A stretch of DNA of 12,500 bases from Neocallimastix lanati (nom. inval.) (lineage: Eukaryota; Neocallimastigomycota; Neocallimastigomycetes; Neocallimastigales; Neocallimastigaceae): the NCBI GenBank assembly GCA_016946835.1, contig JACVTC010000067.1:857501-870000 (forward strand), read 5' to 3'. A model generated the notes under the pieces. That model did not search any database, was not told where the DNA came from, and worked only from the letters and a program-made list of their open reading frames with translations. Below, in pieces: positions 9,400 to 12,500 of this stretch (position 1 is the first letter of the stretch; every line of letters starts with the position of its first letter). Position numbers and translations under genes: made by a program.

Positions 9400-10524
9400 A
9401 ACTTTCAATGTATATAAAGACTTTTTTTATCTTTTTTATTATTATTAATTAACTTTACAAATATAATAATAATTATCATTATCCATGATAAAAATAATAT
9501 ATTAATGATAAAAAATTTTATAGTTTTTTTTTATTTTTTTATAATTTGTTTTATTAATAAATAAAGTTTTTTTCTAGTTTAAATATATTTATATGATTAT
9601 ATAATTAAAACCTTATCTTTATAATTAATTTAATGATGCCTAGAAAATAGATTCTGTATTTTTTTGCTTAGAATTTAATAAATAATTGTGAATTCTGTAA
9701 ATAATAATATTATTGTATATTTATATATTTAATAATAATATATTATTTATATATATATACATTAATATATATTTTTTACAACAATTTAATACTTAAACTA
9801 TAAATAATATTTAACAATAATATTGAATTTTAAATTGTGTTAAAAGTATTAAGATTATTTTCATTCTGGTAAAACTTCTTATAATTTATAATTTTTTTAA
9901 TAATATTTAATAAATAATTTTCAATTTTATAAATTTTTATTTTAATATAAAATAAACAATATTTTGTATTATTTATATACATATTTTTATTTAATTATTT
10001 ATTTATTTATTTTAATTTTAAATTTTTATTAATTACTTTTATTTTAATTTTTTTATTAATTTTATTCTGTTTTATTTTATTTTATTTTATTTTTTATTAT
10101 ATTCAAAGAAAAATATATACCTCACATAATTTAAAAAAAATTACTTTGAACAAATTACTATCATAATTTATAAACAAAATCTATACATTTAGTTCATTCT
10201 TGTAATAATAATTTGTTTAAATTAAATAACAAATAAATATGTTAATTTTATAAATGATTTCTAATTTGTAATTTAATGGTTTACTTACTAACATTCATAT
10301 AAATTTAATGATAAAAATTAAATTTCAAATAGCAATTAATAATTGATTTTGTATTATATATATTTAATTGTATATTATAAAGAAAAGTAATATAATAAAA
10401 TTTCTATTTATAAAATATAATAATATAATAAAATTTTTATTTGTCAGAAGTACTTTTTTTTTTAATTTTAGTATAGAACATTTTAATATATTTTAATATA
10501 AATATATCAAACTAATTATTTTTT

Positions 10525-10580
<56 letters not shown>

Positions 10581-10872
10581 CATAAGAAAAAAATATTAAT
10601 ATTATTACTATTAAATGTTAAATATTATCAATTTAAAAAAAAATGAAATCTCTTACTAATTATTATTATTATTATTATTATTATATTGTTATAATGTATA
10701 TTTTTATATATTACTACATTTGAAAAATGTATTAATTTTTTATTTTATAACAACTCCTATTAAAAAAAAAAAAATAATTTTTCAAACAAATAATTTTTGA
10801 AGCAAAGATAATATTTTAATAGATTTATTTTTTTTTTATTATACAACGTTATAATTGAATATTAATAATAAC
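9400..10872. other. Gene-free AT-rich stretch upstream of the C2-domain gene
   Basis: No supported gene. It must contain the promoter and 5' UTR of the gene starting at 10873. Apart from the T41/A12 tract at 10528-10580 and a short (ATT)n near 10660-10684, I see only simple AT-rich sequence. Confidence 0.65.
10528..10580. repeat. T41-A12 homopolymer junction
   Basis: Forty-one T followed directly by twelve A, about 300 bp upstream of the C2-gene ATG. The T/A junction can fold back on itself. Poly(dA:dT) in this place may keep a promoter free of nucleosomes (inference). Confidence 0.92.
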
Positions 10873-11548
10873 ATGGATATAAATTCTTCTATACCAATGA
10901 ATGTAATGAAATCATGCTCAGAATCAAGTGAAGATGCAATTACATTTCAAACGTCAAATTCCATAAATATTTTACATAATAAATATAATAAAAGCATTGA
11001 AAATAATGATAATAATACAAATAAAGTTAGTAGTTCCATAAATGAAAATAATAGACAATCAGTGATTTTCGAAAAATATGAAGATATTCAACCACCTGAA
11101 AAAGGCTATACTATTCCATTAACCATAGATATACCAATAAATAATAGAACAAATTATTATATTAAAAATACAGAAAATGATCTTATGAGAACCTCGTCAT
11201 CTCCAGCCATAAAATATTCATCAATGATGACTAATGTTTCAGCTACTACTAAAATACCAAATAAGCAATATAATAAAACTTATTTTAACCCAAACTCTAT
11301 ATTTAATTCAGAAAATTATACCAAAAATGTTATTAGTACAGGAATAAGACCTACTACTAAAATCATTACGAAACCTATGGGAGTAGATGATTCAAATATT
11401 GTTTCATTACCATTTTCACCACGTTCCCAGAGTTATAACAGTTCACCATCATCAGCCTTATTTAATATTCAAAATAAAGGATTAGTATCACATTCTATAA
11501 CAAATACTTCAACTGGGGATTCCTTTTCACCGTATGATGTAAGTATAG

Positions 11549-11580
<32 letters not shown>

Positions 11581-11582
11581 GT

Positions 11583-11623
<41 letters not shown>

Positions 11624-11872
11624 TAAAGAATAAAGATTAATATTTACTTATGTATCCTTTGTATTAAAATATTTATCATTAATTTCTAGGAACCATTTTC
11701 TTCTTTCAGTAATAAATTAGTTGTTAAAATTCATGAAGGACAATCTCAATGTATTTTACCAGATTTATCTCTTCAGACAGTTGAAGAAGAAAAAGATGAA
11801 GATGCTTCTCAAGGATGTAAATTGTCGTATTTATATTAACAAATTTAATTTTTATAATGAATATTTAACTAA

Positions 11873-11911
<39 letters not shown>

Positions 11912-12338
11912 ATATTAATGATTTAAAATAGTGGGGAAAATGTACGTCTTTATTATTAGGGTAAATTGTCATCAAAAACTTTATAACCCATATGTTACAG
12001 TCCATTTAGGTGAACAGCAGTATTCTACTTGTGTTTCTGGTATGGCTGAAGGATTATGGTAATATATAGATTGAACATTAAAAATGCTTTATATTAAGGG
12101 GAAATAATACTTATTAATGCATAAATAAAAATTATTTATTAATTTATTTAAATTTAAATTATTATCATTTAGGAATGAAGGGTTTATGTTTGATATATCA
12201 ATTCATACACAATTTTTTGGAATATTGACTTTTAACCTTTATAATGGAAATATATGCTTACCAGATCGTTTTATAGGAAAAAGTGAAATTCGTATTGAAT
12301 CTTTGAAGCAAATGCCTGAAATGTTTGATAGGTTTGTA

Positions 12339-12419
<81 letters not shown>

Positions 12420-12460
12420 TTATGTCAAATTAATTTTTTATACCACAATTTTATTAATAA

Positions 12461-12495
<35 letters not shown>

Positions 12496-12500
12496 AATAA
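10873..12500 (+). CDS. C2-domain protein with disordered N-terminus, 3' part outside the window
   Basis: Exons in this window: 10873-11538, 11690-11816, 11932-12058 and 12173-12331, with consistent phases (0, 1, 2) and donors GTAAGT, GTAAAT, GTAATA and probably GTTTGT. The ATG at 10873 is the first in frame after a TAA at 10852-10854. Exon 1 (222 residues) is rich in Asn, Ser and Thr, with SP-type sites such as LPFSPRSQSYNSSP, and looks disordered. Exons 2-4 encode NKLVVKIHEGQ, an acidic loop, then a C2-like series: GKMYVFIIRVNCH, LYNPYVTVHLGEQQYST, EGLWNEGFMFDI, GILTFNLYNGN and LPDRFIGKSEIRI. C2 domains bind membranes or partners. Most calcium-coordinating Asp positions appear to be Asn here (NPYV, YNGN), so lipid binding may not need calcium. 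The gene runs off the right edge within an intron that opens with a long (ATT)n tract, so any catalytic domain (C2 proteins often carry GAP, kinase or lipase domains) cannot be seen. No specific family is assigned. Confidence 0.8.
11549..11621. repeat. (ATT)n and A33 tracts in intron 1 of the C2 gene
   Basis: A (ATT)n stretch at 11549-11580, then A33 at 11589-11621, inside the intron 11539-11689. Read through, the tract would translate as Tyr and Lys runs, which explains a long false ORF extension past the true donor GTAAGT at 11539. Confidence 0.93.
11874..11909. repeat. A36 homopolymer in intron 2 of the C2 gene
   Basis: Thirty-six A inside the intron 11817-11931, ending about 20 nt upstream of the acceptor AG at 11930-11931. 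As in ENP2 intron 5, purines occupy the place where a pyrimidine tract is expected. Confidence 0.93.
12339..12419. repeat. (ATT)n trinucleotide microsatellite, about 27 units
   Basis: An uninterrupted ATT repeat starting seven bases after the probable donor of intron 4 in the C2 gene (12332). It would give poly-Ile if read through, so it is intronic rather than coding. Confidence 0.93.
12461..12496. repeat. (TAAA)n tetranucleotide microsatellite at the right edge
   Basis: Eight to nine tandem TAAA units, within what should be intron 4 of the C2 gene, close to the end of the window. Confidence 0.9.

Noticed and set aside
11721-11918. Plus-strand ORF of 65 residues ending in poly-Lys
   Set aside because: It is a shifted frame of C2-gene exon 2 running into the A36 tract of intron 2.
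11817-11990. Possible exon duplication, because GTAAATTGTC occurs at 11817 and at 11960
   Set aside because: The similarity is about 10 bases. The first copy is the intron donor and the second lies inside exon 3 coding sequence, so coincidence is the simplest reading.
12332-12467. Continuation of the C2 gene as a poly-Ile segment
   Set aside because: The Ile run is the (ATT)27 microsatellite after a donor at 12332; a coding poly-Ile of that length is not credible.

Overview
The window looks like nuclear DNA of an extremely AT-rich, intron-dense eukaryote. It carries two minus-strand genes and the start of one plus-strand gene. Their short introns (about 64-206 nt) have GT...AG ends, often GTAAGT/GTAAAT donors and AATAG/ATTAG acceptors. 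Long A/T homopolymers and (ATT)n tracts sit in introns and spacers. This composition plus dense introns resembles the anaerobic gut fungi (Neocallimastigomycota). That assignment is an inference from style, not from a marker gene.

Layout. Positions 3315 down to the left edge (minus) hold an almost complete ENP2/NOL10 gene: a nucleolar WD40 protein with a NUC153 motif, for small-subunit ribosome assembly. I trace 11 exons giving 626 residues before the window ends. Positions 7151 down to 4114 (minus) hold a complete 14-exon gene of about 551 residues. Its product has a signal peptide, a lumenal N-terminal domain, a seven-transmembrane core and an acidic cytosolic tail. It belongs to the Lung_7-TM_R/GOST family (yeast PTM1 and YHL017W, animal GPR107/GPR108/TMEM87 relatives). 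From 10873 to the right edge (plus) lies the 5' part of a gene for a long low-complexity N-terminus followed by a C2 domain, with the rest of the protein outside the window.

The 3.7-kb gap between the two divergent genes (7152-10872) has no gene I can support. It does hold an isolated GC-rich island (8269-8362) that folds into three consecutive perfect hairpins and runs into a poly-A. This is followed by two arrays of a 7-bp repeat (8377-8783 and 8954-9188) and a perfect 13-bp inverted repeat (9348-9399). The GC-rich island is the best candidate for something undescribed: a small structured RNA gene, or the body of a SINE-like element whose A-rich tail seeded the satellite. Nothing shows a functional link between the three genes. 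They look like ordinary housekeeping, trafficking and signalling neighbours.
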